64,000 nucleotides of DNA, taken from NCBI GenBank assembly GCA_963691655.1, contig OY829328.1:5422204-5486203 (forward strand), in the 5' to 3' direction. The DNA is from Toxonevra muliebris (lineage: Eukaryota; Arthropoda; Insecta; Diptera; Pallopteridae). The position numbers were made by a program, and so were the translations under genes. The notes under the pieces were generated by a model that had not been told where the DNA came from, made no database searches, and saw nothing but the letters and a program-made list of their open reading frames with translations. Positions 50,288 through 62,512 of this stretch are shown here, piece after piece. Numbering within the stretch: the first letter of the stretch is position 1; each line of letters begins with the position of its first letter.

Positions 50288-51531
50288 CACTGGTCGTCAC
50301 AAAAACCGCACCACTTGCAATACTGCTGCAATTTCGGTAATATTTCCTAGCCCGAATTTCCCTTCCTTTGTAAAGGAGACTCCCTTGTTTATGTTTTAAG
50401 AATGTATTTAAGTGGAATGTAGCATTTTTTATTGCGCTGTTTGGCGAAAGGAAGAATTTTTGAAAAAGTGCCAAAAACAACTGCAAAGTATAAACAATTG
50501 TCGCACCACTAAAACTTCGAAATTTTTGTTCTTAGGTATCAAGGAGTGTCATAAAGTTAAATACCTGAAGAAATCTGATGCCTACATTCGACTGCTGTTG
50601 GACTGATCCAGAGAAAAGGCAATTTGTTCCCGCTTGAAAGAGCAAAAGGATCAAGAAGACCATGGAAGACAAATACGAGAGAAAATGGCATAAACTGAAA
50701 GGGAACCATAAATTATTTATTCAAAAGTGAAGTCACAATAAGGACTGAGCTAAAGAGCTATTACAACGTGAATATAAATGTCGAAACCTTACGCAGAAAG
50801 AAACAAAAGTTCGGTCTGTATGGGAGACGATCAGCCAAAAAGTCGTTGTTGACGAAATGGATGGAAACAAATCGTCTGGCATGGACTAAACACTACAGCA
50901 ATTGAACTCTGGCAGACTCGAGAAAAGTTATATGATCGGGCGCATATTGTATGCGCATTTAATCTTCGGTACGTGCGTTGGTCAGATATAGAGCAATAGA
51001 AGGTTAACTGTGTAGTGAAAATAGTCAAATTCCCACAAAGTCAGATAGTTTGCATATACTATATTATACTATATTGAAGGGACTGTCAACGCCTCAAAAA
51101 TATTGCTACAATTTTATGGAGCAATTGCTGTAAGCCAATTGTGGTACGCTTTCGCTTATTAATGGCGTTATTTTTTCCGGACGACTTCTGCGGCATATGA
51201 TCACGCCAAATTGGCAAGGTTTAGTTAGTGATTAATGCATAATGTTGGATAACTTTAACTTGTTGGAGTTGTGAAAAAAGTTTAGTATTAAAGAAATAAC
51301 GAATGATATCCTTAAAGTGCTTGTCGACTCTATGCCATTCAAGATAACGGCCATAAGAAAGGCTAATTAAAAAGTAATAAAATTTGTGTATATGTATGAT
51401 GTTTTTTTTGCAATTTTGTTTCTAAAAAAAAAAAAAAAAATTACATTCCCTAAAACAAAATCAGGTTTAAGTTCCATTTTAAACGATTTTCTTAAAATTG
51501 GTGGGTGGTGCGGTTTTTGTGGCCGCCAGTG
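50288..51531 (+). mobile_element. Tc1-like transposon, internally deleted (1,244 bp)
   Basis: The inverted ends are 27 bp with 24 matches, starting CACTGG and ending in ACAAAAACCGCACCAC, flanked by TA (50286-50287, 51532-51533). The plus strand keeps recognisable pieces of a Tc1 transposase. The N-terminal hinge reads GSRRPWKTNTRENG (from 50646), like the GRPRKTT region. The second DNA-binding segment NVNVETLRR...GLYGRRSAKKSLLTK runs to about 50880. The C-terminus KVLVDSMPFKITAIRKAN ends in a stop at 51368-51370. The catalytic core between about 50990 and 51300 is not recognisable. Autonomous Tc1-like elements are usually about 1.3-1.7 kb, so deletion and decay are inferred. Confidence 0.88.
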
Positions 51532-51732
51532 TAAGTAGTTAGGGTTTTGTGATGACACAATATGGAAACGGCCCCAGTTCGCTATAAAAATGTAATAAAA
51601 ACACAATGCACATTAAATATTGAAGTAAGCAATAGCAACGGTATGTTGTCAAGTATTAATTAGGTGAAAATATTGTTCCAAATATTTTGATTCCAATCAC
51701 TATACAGTTTCAGAACTTACATTCAAATGTAA

Positions 51733-52882
51733 GGGAATGTCGTCTAGGTTGGAACACCTTTTGACTTTTGTCCATAACCGAATTGTTTTGGATTAAATTG
51801 TATTGCATATGATTGGGAAGATCTTGCAAAATGCAATGTTTTTGTGTGAAGATCAGAACGGCATTTGGAAAAAAAAAATTTTGTTAAGGTCGAAACAAGG
51901 AATCTAAGTTGGAACACCGTAGAAAATCAATGTAATATGGTGGAAAATAATTTTAAAAAAACTTGAAAGTAAAAAACAAAAGGCTGAATTACACTTCTAA
52001 ATTAGGAAAATAAACCTTTGTGAACTTTGAAACGAAACTAGTTTTTTATTTTAGGGGCTGTTCACATATTACGTAACGCAATTTTTGACCAATTTTAGCC
52101 CCTCCCTCCCTGGTCGTAACACATCGTAACAAAACCTATTTATATCAATATCTTTTGAATCAGTTAACCAATTAAAAATCCTATCATAAAATCTTTCATT
52201 TAGTTTCAAGAACAATCAAACATTTCTAGCCCGAGATATAGATTTTAAATTATAAAAAATTTGAAAATTTAAAAAATTACAATATCCATAAAAAATTTTA
52301 GCCATGATTTTCGAATTCAGCAGGAGAAAATTAACTGTATTTGATAGTATAAAATCGACGTTGCGTAACGCAGACAGTTGATGACTCCCCCCCACCTACC
52401 CCTCGCGCGTTCCGTATATGAGTACGGCCCCTTATCAAATAAAAAAAATTGTCTCGAATTGCAATTATGGCAAATATAAAAGGTTGTCGTCATTTTGGTC
52501 ATTTCAAATGCATCTTTCTGTTGCATTCGATGCAAAAAGAAAAAAAAAACAAAAAAAAAGAACTGAGTTCCGACCTTGATTACTCGCATCATGCAGACCA
52601 CAAACGCTTGATGCGAACACCAACAAATTTTCAAAATTTTCAAATTACACTTCAACGAACAATTTTAATCAACTTATCTCGTTGTTTGTATGTTGTTTTT
52701 TGATTTTATACACTTTGTTTGGCATTGTGAATACTGTATACTGTTCATGCTTTGAACTCTAAGTGGTTTATAAAGTCATCGCAACAAACAATTCTGCACA
52801 CACACATAGATAACGTTAGTGTAAAAAACGGAAAAACGCGGTGTTCCAGCCTAGAGAGTGTTCCAACATAGACGACATTCCC
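51733..52882. mobile_element. MITE of the same family, copy B, interrupted by a Harbinger-type MITE
   Basis: The ends match inversely at 24 of 25 bases, beginning GGGAATGTCGTCTA. Internal phrases CTTTTGTCCATAAC, GGGAAGATCTTGCAAAATG and GCAATGTTTTTGTG align with copy A at 46951. Without the inner 378-bp insertion and its 3-bp duplication the element is about 769 bp, close to copy A's 829 bp. The exact outer boundary is uncertain by a few bases because the flanking TA is not symmetrically placed. Confidence 0.8.
52054..52431. mobile_element. PIF/Harbinger-type MITE (378 bp) nested in copy B
   Basis: Flanked by TTA on both sides (52051-52053, 52432-52434). The ends begin GGGGCTGT and GGGGCCGT in inverse orientation, followed by related CATAT.ACG.AACGC sequence. 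A 3-bp TTA duplication with GGG-starting ends is characteristic of PIF/Harbinger. Terminal regions contain inverted GTAACGC/GCGTTACG-type motifs and C-rich tracts. There is no coding capacity. Confidence 0.78.
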
Positions 52883-54198
52883 CCACTAACAAGATTCCAT
52901 CTAATCTCATTCGTTTATTTACTTGTTTTCTGGTTTGTTCGGTTAAAACTTATTTGAGTTATTGGATTTATAATACAGATATGTACGCATGGCTTCGTCG
53001 TACTTGATTCTCGTTACCTATACATATTGTATCTACACATATGCATACAGCACAATGCCAAATTAAAACAGAATCGTCATTATTCAATATATATCGGTGA
53101 TATGATACTTAATATTTATTGCACTTAAGTGTCAATATCCATACATACGCCCATACATATTTACTCAGCGTGTGTATATGTGTGTGTCTGCCAGCATACA
53201 TTTGCATATGTGTAAGAAGCAATTTGCAAACTTAAAAACGGAAAATGTTCAACAGTCTAGTTAGTATACATAAATGAGAAATACGAATTTTATTGCATAT
53301 GTATGCATGTGTGTGGGTATTGGTTTGGATGAGAGTATTGCAAACCCAATAATAATTACGTGTGTGCACATAAGTATGAGTATATGGCTTCACTTTTCCA
53401 TAGTTGCCAATATTGGTAGATTACATACACTCATACACATGCGTCTAGTTGCATATCCGTTTTGCAATGTTTCCTTGTATTACTCCGGCAATGCGATATT
53501 GCAATTAAATGCAGTTGCACATGTGCTCCGTATCTGTGTATTTAAATTTTGCTCTTGGGTATTAATTAAGTATGCTAAGAAACCTTTTATAATTGTTGAT
53601 ACTCGTACGCACAAGCCTATCTACATGCATTTGCATTTATGTACCTGGTAGTGAGTTGTAAAGTTGAAAATCATGAAAAAAAAGAAACATTTCAAATTAA
53701 AAATTTCAGATAACATTTATATTTAGGTATATGAATCATGTATGCATGTTCATTTGCCAATTCTAGAGCATTTCTTAATGATAATCTGCCAAGATTTGAA
53801 ATGAGTTTGTTTTAATAATATGCAGCTTTCAATGAACAGCAAAGGTGAAATTTTGCTGCATCTGCTTTATGCTTATGTAAAATAAAAACTTATTAGCATC
53901 AGATTTTAAAGCAGTGGCTTCTAAAGTAACTAAGTGAACTAGATATGAAAAATAAAGCTGAAGTAACCCAGGCGTATAAAAGAATATAGTCAGAAGAGAA
54001 ACCTGCCGAAAAGCAGAGCGTCGAAATTTTTTTGAGCATTAAACTAGAAAATAAATAGGTATTATGAAGGCCAGAACAAATTAAAAAACTGTACTGCGAG
54101 CTCCTGCATGGAAATTTTCAAGACATACTTAAGAGGTTTAGGGGAAAGAACTTGAGAACTCCTCAGTTTGGAGTTTTTGTTGGTTAGTGTCTAACTTT

Positions 54199-54312
54199 TG
54201 ATTTCTAGAAAATTCTATTGTCATCTGGTAAGTTCTTGACATTGTCTTAGGAAGTTTCCGAGTGATTGATTTCTAAAAAGTCCCATTGTCATCTTGAAAG
54301 TTCTTGACAGTT
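54199..54312 (+). repeat. Imperfect tandem duplication, period 68 bp
   Basis: TGATTTCTAGAAAATTCTAT, then TGTCATCTGGTAAGTTCTTGAC, is repeated 68 bp later as TGATTTCTAAAAAGTCCCAT, then TGTCATCTTGAAAGTTCTTGAC. It lies in otherwise unremarkable AT-rich DNA. Confidence 0.7.
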
Positions 54313-55285
54313 TTTCGTTTTCTAGTCAATATTATGAAATTTTCGCCGAAAAAAAATAAAAATCACACAAAACTCAAATAACTTGCAATCAAATACTTGC
54401 AAGTCGCTTTAATAATAATTCATTTATGGTGTACAAATGCTTAAAAGTGAAAAAAAGTTGGTGTCCCAACATGCAGGAAATCGAATGTCGAATTTTAGAT
54501 ACCAGAAAAAAATTATTTTGAACCTAAAAGAAGATTAAAAATTCCATAAAAATTATTTTAATGATCGATGGAAAATCTTTAGTCAGCGCTTCAAAAAGCT
54601 TTCAGAAAACTTTTTGAATTTTTTAAAAATAAAATTCATAATTTTACCTGAGAAAAGACAATATCTGAATGTTCTTTCTTTGTAATCATGCAAATGATCA
54701 GATATCAATGAGATGTAACTTTGACAATTTAAATGCTGGTGCTGCCATAACGAGTTTACAAAATATTAAAAATGTCCCGACATGCGGAACTCTACCCTAT
54801 AGTTTGCAGTTTTATTGTAGTTGAATCGTTCTAATAAATATTGCCTATCTATACTCATGGAAGCAGATAACTAAAAACTAACATTCAAATAATTGTGATC
54901 TTTTTTCCCCCTCTTGAGCATAATAAAACTTTTTCCAAGCAACTGCTGTCACCTTATACTCTCAGTTGGAAGTTGTCATAACTACATGTTCTACTATAAA
55001 TGAATAAGAATCTAATTTTATGCATTTATGTACAAGTAGAATGTCAGCCATGCACATTCATATGCTTGTATGTACGCAGTTTAATATCCATATATTTTAT
55101 ATACTAGATTTAAATTCTAACCGTCAGTTAGACATGCACATGGTGGAGCTGGAAGATTCCAACACTGGTAACACTCAATTTAAGTCAATATTTTATTTAT
55201 AACTTGATCTGTATGTCTTCAACTAGCTGCATTTATTATAAGTGAAGCACATGTCTCTAATACATAAACAAGTACCTGCAAGTAT

Positions 55286-55309
55286 GTGAATGTGTGTGTG
55301 TGTGTGTGT
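55286..55309 (+). repeat. (TG)n microsatellite
   Basis: Uninterrupted TG dinucleotide run. Similar AC/TG runs are at 7974-7990, 48638-48660 and 61921-61934, and (CATA)n at 34390-34435. Confidence 0.85.
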
Positions 55310-56034
55310 ATTTGTGTAAGGGCCACAGTGGCCCTATAAAATATTCGATTAAAAAGTTTCTCTTCTCTTTGCATTTTCTTTTTATCGTGTATTTTATTTT
55401 TTTCTCAGGAAGGGCGATGTTATACGATCAATGTTTTGCTGTCAAACAATAAAATTGTTGTTGGTCTGAAAAAAGAACACTGAGCAGAAGTGAGAATTAA
55501 CACATTTCACTTCAAACTTTTTTGCTGACAGAGAAATCCTCACTTGAAGTAAAGTTGGGTTGTCGAAGACACACTGTTGCATTTTATTGGAAAACACTAA
55601 TATTTTATGAAAAATACTACACTTTTTACTAATTTAAAAATACATTTTTTGTTCTTTGCCACCCTTTTTGGCGTTGTTTGGCGCTTGTTGATCTGTGAAA
55701 ATGAGTGCTATTTAAAAACTTACTTAATAATTTTTCTGAAAACATGGTAATTCAATAGCCAAGAAACAAAGTGGCAGAGCTTATTTTAATGGTTCGCAAA
55801 TTTTGAGCAGAATTTTTCTGCGTTTATCATACATAATATCAATATATTTTGTATAATTTGTATAATATAATTATCTCATATTATTATTATGATTATTTTC
55901 CATTTTAAACTGCTGAAGCCGTCATTCAGTCCAATATTCAATTAAATACTTTTTAGCTAGGAAAACCTAGTTGCAAATAAAAGTAGTAAAAAAGACATAC
56001 AGCAAAAAACTGATGGTGTAACAGGGCATCAAAC

Positions 56035-57035
56035 CAGTGGCGTGCCTAGCATTTACTGATGAGGCAAGCCCAGTGCATTTTTTTTACCAAACCAAAAAGG
56101 CTCAAATTTACAATAAGGATGGAATGCTCTAGATCCCGATTGAAGCATTGAAGAAGGAATATGGGAGCTCTGTTTGGACTTCACCAACGTTTTTAGACGT
56201 GCTAAAATATTGGCATTAAAAATACAAAATGAGCATATAAATTCAGGAGGTGAACGTGGAAAGGGCATTTTTGGACTTAAATTGATATAGGCTCCGCAAA
56301 GGTATCATTTAAAAAACAAATCGTAGAGTATACTATTTTTTAAACTAAACGATAATTTCTCTTAATATAAACCTTATTAATAAAACTGCAAATTATTAAA
56401 TATAAGAAAATGTCAACGGAATGAAAAAATCCAAATTGCAACCTTGTTTTGCTTCATTTTTATTTGAACCTGAACCTGAACACACTGTTATTTTTTGCTT
56501 GAACCTGAACACGAACCCAAATTTAAACAGTTCGAAACTCTGCTAAAAACTAGTGGCGCAAAAAAATAGGAGTAAAAGAAAGTGGAGTAAATACTTTCTA
56601 AATGCCAAACAAAAACTGAAAGCCAGCTTTTAATTTCTTTATAAAATCATATATAGTAGTAGAAAATTGGTATGTTGCTACTTTTTATGGAACCGCACAT
56701 ACTAAAAAAGCTATTGAACTTCCTATAAGAATAAGCGAGATAGCATGTTATGGAAACATACATTTTCAAATTTTAAAAGCCTCGTAAAAGCCAACTTGAT
56801 GAACTGCGATAGCATGAATGCTTGTGTGTATTTTATATAATCCACATTTAATTTTTTATTAGTACATATACGAGCTATTGAAAAACAGGGCAATACAAAT
56901 AAAAATTTTTAAAAGAAAATTATTCTTTCAGTTAAAACAAAAGTAGTAATTTTGTAAGTACATATTGTACAAATTTTCAGTTAACAATTCTTAGGCAAGC
57001 CCGGCTTTTGGGCTTATATGGACGTACCGCCACTG
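56035..57035. mobile_element. Non-autonomous hAT element (1,001 bp) with exact 8-bp target duplication
   Basis: Terminal CAGTGGCG and CGCCACTG are flanked by an exact duplication CATCAAAC (56027-56034, 57036-57043). AGGCAAGCCC occurs near both ends (left in GATGAGGCAAGCCC, right in TTAGGCAAGCCCGG), but in the same orientation. No transposase is recognisable; the 71-codon minus frame inside (56053-56268) has no hAT motif. Similar CAGTGGCGTA starts without mates occur at 9574 and 49214. Confidence 0.88.
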
Positions 57036-57172
57036 CATCAAACAAAACATTGAGAGAGTAAAACAGAAACACATTGATAGCAAAAAATTGATCGTGTAAC
57101 ATCAGCCGAATGCACTAAACATTTCTTTTTCCTTGTAAAGTTGAAGAAATAGAAGAAACTATCCTAACCCAG

Positions 57173-57285
57173 ATATGCCCATTGCCTTATATGTAAATAT
57201 GTTACTTCAGAAATGTTTGATTTTGATTAAATGAGAATATATTCAATCAAAATAAAAACTTTTTGAAGTGTACTATAAATAATAT
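57173..57285 (+). repeat. Short dispersed repeat, copy 2
   Basis: Begins CTAACCCAGATATGCCCATTG and aligns through TTAAATGAGAATATA, ATTCAATCAAAAT and TGAAGTGTACTATA with the minus-strand copy at 45731-45846. Function and class unknown. Confidence 0.7.
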
Positions 57286-57702
57286 AAATAAGCGACTGCA
57301 AGCATATCTGCAATGCAAAAAACAGTTGTAAACAGTATATTAAAACTAAATAAAATATTATTAGTTTTCCAAGAAACCCTAAAAAATTGCATTGCTACGA
57401 TGTATATTTTATATTTTTTATTATTACTTAGCATAATAATATTTTATTGGAAAATAAGAATCTCATATTATAAATATGTAACATTTTTCAGAATTACATC
57501 AAAAGTTTTTATATAAAATTTGTATTAAATTTTTTTTTTGTATATCCTTTAACTTGCATTTACATCAGCGTAGGCCAAAGCCTTGCACGCAGGCAAATGA
57601 GCGTAAGAAATTTCATACGTACAGAGCTCATTTCCATAGAAAGAGTGTGCAATCGAACATTGTGTATGTATAGGTAGCCACCGCTTATTTACATCATATG
57701 TA

Positions 57703-58200
57703 CAGTGGAATCCGATAATTCGTTTTCGCAAGAAATGAGCATTTTTTTTTACGAATTACAGGGGCTTTCAATATAACGAGATTTCGATTTAACGAGTTGA
57801 AAGTAAAAAAACTACGAATAAATATTTTTTGTTTTTAATTTATTTTATAGAAAGAAAAAAACAAAAAAAGCAATATTCATTTATTCGTTGTCATTTGTGT
57901 ACAAATATTGGACACCAATAAAAATAAAGTTTGATTTATTTGATTGATTTTTTTCTAACCATAATTCTATTGAAATTTTGCTTCGCATTACGGCTTATAA
58001 GAGGTTGTCAACAACTAATTATGTACGATTTATAAGAAGTTTAACCGACCTTGTATTGAAAGCAAAAAATACAAATTGACGAGGAGACCAAAATGTACGG
58101 AATTTTTCGAAATAAAGCGATTTTTTCAAGGGACCAACAGTTTGTTGGGAATTATTGAGATTTTTGTATTAACGCGGTACAAACTATCGCGATTCTACTG
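57703..58200. mobile_element. pogo/Tigger-like MITE (498 bp)
   Basis: Left end CAGTGGAATCCGATAATTCG and right end (inverse) CAGTAGAATCGCGATAG, each next to TA (57701-57702, 58201-58202). Subterminal phrases such as GATTTCGATTTAACGAG and TTGTATTAACGCGG are typical of pogo/Tigger ends in many animals. No transposase is visible; internal frames are chance. Confidence 0.8.
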
Positions 58201-58925
58201 TATATTTAAATTATTTTCCTGTTTCACCAAACTACCGAACTGGCTTCCTTCTTATTTTCATCTTAATATTTATTATAGCAATTGAACACCATTTAGTATG
58301 AAATGTTTATGTAAATTTAATTATCAAAATATTAAAATAAAAAAATATAATATAATAATTTTTCGTAGAAACAGGTAGGGATTTTCATTGTGTTGCCTAT
58401 TCATAATTAACGCATGAAGTAAAGAGAGTCAGACTTAAGGAGATCAATACAATTAATAGAAGTAAAAATTTGTTAATTAGCACCTAGCAAAAAATTTTAA
58501 GTCATGCTCCAATAGAAATCTTAAAAGGCCATACATACATAGCCTAGAAGGTAAGTGCTGGATTACCTGGAAAAGATTTAGGAAGGAACTCCATCAAAGC
58601 TTTCTAGGAATGAATCATGAAATATTTATTTTATGAATGAGTATTCTCTGCTAGGTAACTACATAAATACGTAGTAAAGCGTAATGCAACGCCCACATTT
58701 TTACTTTTAATGTTGCGAATTGATATCACGCGACTACCACGCAATACGGAAGCCACTTTTAATTTAAATTGCATTTTAATTGTAATTGCATCCTAATTAA
58801 GATTCTTGTGACATACACATTGTGGCACTAACCAATTTCTTGCGGCATTTCCACAAACGTAAGCAGCTCAAAGCAACAAACAAATAACAGAAACTGCAAA
58901 TTTTACTATTAATAAAATATTACAC

Positions 58926-58996
58926 AGGTCTAGTAAGACATTAAAAAACTGAATTCTCAAAATTTTGAATACACTCTTAAAATCTGGACTCAAGGC
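58926..58996 (+). repeat. Dispersed repeat pair, copy 2
   Basis: Second copy of the block at 34940, in the same orientation: CAGGTCTAGTAAGACATTAA, ATTCTCAAAATTTTGAAT, then AAAATCTGGACTCAAGGC. Confidence 0.6.
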
Positions 58997-59337
58997 CTTG
59001 GGAGATCTAAGTATAAACTTGGCCATAAATCCATTTACATTTTACTCCATCTACACGTTTTGTATATTGTTTGAAAGAAGAGTTATAGATCTTTATGTCT
59101 TCATATAATAAAGTATTGGGGAGTAAGGAGACACTTGCACCTATAAAAAAAATGTATACATCTATACAGGAAGTTAAAAATGTTAACGGCGATTTTTTAT
59201 TTCTCTCATCTTTTACACGAAATTAAAATACGTAAAATCAATTGATAAATTTTGGAGATCTAGCTAATTCTTCACTGTAACATAGTGTTATTGCATTTTG
59301 TTTCTATTTGCTCAGATTCTCATGCATATAGTACATA

Positions 59338-60589
59338 AGGAGTGCGCACGAAAAAATTGCAACATAGAAAAATCAAAAAATCAAGTAAGCCGTGAATCCA
59401 AATTATGCGAATTTTTTTTTTTTATTTTTCGCTTTATGTAAATTTAAAAAAAAAAAAAACAATTAATTATAATTTTTTGATTTCAAGGAAGTTTAGAACT
59501 TTTTCAGCAATTCCCTCCATCAAGACCTTTATGCAGCTTTCATTTATGTTTTTGGAAGCTGCAGTCCACTTAATCTTAAATTCCCTTATGTCCTTCAGTA
59601 CACATTTCGTCTCCTTCAATTTCCTATTAATTAAAGCCCAATAACGTTCCACTGGCCTCAGCTTTAGGCAGTTTGTCGGATTAGACTCTCTAGGTACCAT
59701 ATTGATATTACTGCTAGTGTAACACTTCATTGCTTTTTTTGCATAGCGAAATGATGCCAGATCAGACCAAAAAAATTTGCATACTTAATGCTGCATTACA
59801 AATGGTTTTAATCTCTTTTGCAAGCATTCAGCAATATAAATATCCCTGTTGATTGACCCAGAAGTTACGACTGGCTTCTTTAACTGCAACGTCACACGAG
59901 AAATTTCTTCGGGAACATGGATGTTTTTCGTTTCTGTACGTTTTGTGACACTTTTCCCTGCTGAACGACTATGTAAAGCCGTTGCCTGGAAGCTGCGAAA
60001 AATCTACCAATACATATGTTTCGTCATCCATGATGCAACATTGAAATTTTCTTACAAAGTTTGTCTGGAATTTTTTGTTTTTCTATTTCTTGCGTCAATT
60101 TTTTTCGTAACATTCCGATCTGGGACCTTCTAAACTTTGTACGATTTAAGGTCAGCTTCCCATTTCACTTTGATTAAGAGTAATTGTATTTTTAAGTTAC
60201 TTCTGCGCCCGAAAATATCCTTGACACGTTTATCTCTATGTAGGTCTACCGATCCACATTCGCCAGATCTCAATTTTCGATCAATGTTTAGATTGGCATT
60301 GAAGTTTTTCAAAAAATGTGTAATAGTTCGACAGGACACTTTAATAGTTTTGGCAATTTGTAAGTGATTCCATTTCGGATTTTGTTAAGAAACTTTCACA
60401 ATGATTCTTCGAATTTCAGCTTGAGTATCCATTTTTAGCAAAACCACTTTTGTAGAAAGAAATAAAAATAAGTGAATTTGGGTTCATCTATCATTAAACC
60501 AAAGACGATGATATGCTATTTTTTATCAGCCACTTCTAACAAAAGTAGGAAGTAAAAAACTATGTTGCAAATTTTTCGTGCGCACTCCT
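59338..60589 (-). mobile_element. DD37E Tc1/mariner-superfamily element (1,252 bp)
   Basis: The terminal inverted repeats are 30 bp with one mismatch, beginning AGGAGTGCGCACGAAAAA, and are flanked by TA at 59336-59337 and 60590-60591. The interior encodes a decayed transposase on the minus strand with DD37E spacing, the class first recognised in mosquitoes (ITmD37E). Ends and target duplication are well preserved although the gene is broken. Confidence 0.93.
59467..60432 (-). pseudogene. DD37E transposase, frameshifted
   Basis: Starts with MDTQAEIRRI at 60432. The helix-turn-helix region continues after a frame break with CRTITHFLKNFNANLNIDRK and a KSYKV segment near 60130. The first catalytic Asp is in MDDETYVLVDFSQLPG near 60030. 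The C-terminal frame reads FWSDLASF...NCLKLRPVERYWALI; its Asp codon begins at 59763 and Glu codon at 59649, giving exactly 37 residues between them. The tail IKWTAASKNINESCIKVLMEGI matches the family's C-terminus. At least three frame disruptions are present, so it is a pseudogene. Assignment to DD37E rests on the measured spacing and motif order. Confidence 0.88.
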
Positions 60590-62465
60590 TATGTATGTAC
60601 ATTGTACATATGTACTATATGTGCACATGTGCGAATACTCGCTTTTATTCACAATGACTGAAAATATATACATACAAACAAACATATATAGGAACTATTT
60701 ACTATCATAATAAACACTATTCATATCCTCTAATTTGTAATAGTTGTTTAATTGTATAGCACAAGCGAATGAGCAATACTTGTGTAGTGTGCACAGTATG
60801 GCAAAATGCCATACGAAAACGGTTAAATTTATTCGTGTATTTTCTTTTGCCAAACACATATGTGGCTACATCAATACATACAGCGATACTATTTACAGTT
60901 TGTATTGCTTTCGAAAGGGCCTCTTGTTTTAGAAGGTGACATTCATTTTAATCCATCAAAGAGTTTGGGAATGACTCACAAATTTCAATAAATTTTTTTA
61001 CATATTTGTGTCGAAATATTTTAGGAGTCTTCGCATCACAGCGATTTCCTTTCATCAAGGGCTTTCAATTGTCAGCTAAGGAATGGTGAACAAAATCTTG
61101 TGATATTATTTTAAACCTAATCATAAATATATAAAATCTTACCCACGGTAGCCAAATTATACAAAACGATACAAAATATCCTTCTAATCGATTAAATTAC
61201 AATATTTGATAATTATCAAATTAACAGATCACTAGGGCCAAGGACGCCAAGGTAGGCAGAGCACTACGATGGACACTATATAAATATTTCCGTACATTAG
61301 TTGACAGCACTGAATACTTTTTCGTTGTCGTTGTTCGGGAGACAAAGAGCGAAAAGCTCGGTCTAGACCACCCATGGGCGATTGTGCCCAATATTTTGTT
61401 GTAGTATAAAAGCCTAATGTATATAATACTATTTGTGTTCTACAGTCGTTCAAAGGATAGGTGTCCACCTTGAGGCCCTCTCTCCTAGTATATCTTATGA
61501 ATTCATGAATGTGAAATTCGCGTTTGAGCAGTTGAATTTAAGTGAGATGAAACTTTTTACACTAGTTTTTATAACATTTCAGCTGTTACTCACACACACA
61601 TGAAAACGATTCTATTTCAGTTTATTATCATATTTCTTTTCGCATGACATAGTAAAGTTTTGTATTGATTCTACAAAGAGTGAGTGGGTGTGTATATCTG
61701 TGCGGGTGTATGGTTTTTGTATAGTTAACTCATGAATATGAGATATGAAAAGTATCTCTGGTATCTATTACAAATTCACATGCATATGTATGTAGGCAAA
61801 ACAAAAGGTAAGCTGTTATTACAAAAGTAAGAGAAGAAAATTTTGTAAAGGCACTTTAATTCGTGAAGATAAACTGAAGTAAAAAGTTCATAACTAGAGT
61901 ACACATACTTATGAATAATTATGTGTGTGTGTGTTTTATACCAACTATTTTGCAATTCAAATATTAGTTTCAGACCGAATTTTTGCATTGTTCTACAAAT
62001 GTTTTAAACATTTTCTTTTTTCTGCGTGCAAAATGTGCAAATGAAACACTGAGGAAAGTGTGTGTGGTGATAAAAAAGCATTTAAACATTTCTCTTCTTC
62101 AACAAAAATTTAATTTTACATCAAAAAATTTGCAGAGAAAATCATAAATCAATTTCCGAAACTGAAATTAAATTCAATATCTTGTTAGCTGTATTCAATT
62201 GATATTCGCGTGCATTTTCTGTCTAGCCCGTGCTCACGCAAGTTGAACTTAATTTCATAAACTTTTACTATTTGACTAAAGTGGGAAATATTTTACATAA
62301 ATATGAAAATAAATATTTTTAAGTATGTAAATCTAAAGAGTCGATAACAAAAACTTTCTATTTTTGCACAACAGCAACTTGCAAGTCTATTTTAAATTTC
62401 ATTTTCACCAGGTTCAATAAAACTTATACTCGTTTACCTTAATGCCTTATTATTAATTTATTATT

Positions 62466-62512
62466 GTTTGGTGTTGCTGCTGGTGATGCTGATACTGTTG
62501 CTGCTGCTGTTT
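62466..62512 (+). repeat. GCT/GTT trinucleotide tract
   Basis: GTTGCTGCTGGTGATGCTG followed by GTTGCTGCTGCTG. Low-complexity repeat in non-coding DNA. Confidence 0.7.

Noticed and set aside
53274..53651. 125-codon plus-strand frame
   Set aside because: Longest non-transposon frame in the upstream region, but it lies in (TATG)n-rich DNA, has no domain, signal peptide or splice support, and is Ile/Val/Cys/His-rich as expected from random AT-rich sequence.
61200..61480. Possible LTR with a TATA-like TATAAAAG and a 78-codon minus frame
   Set aside because: No second LTR, primer-binding site or target duplication could be found.
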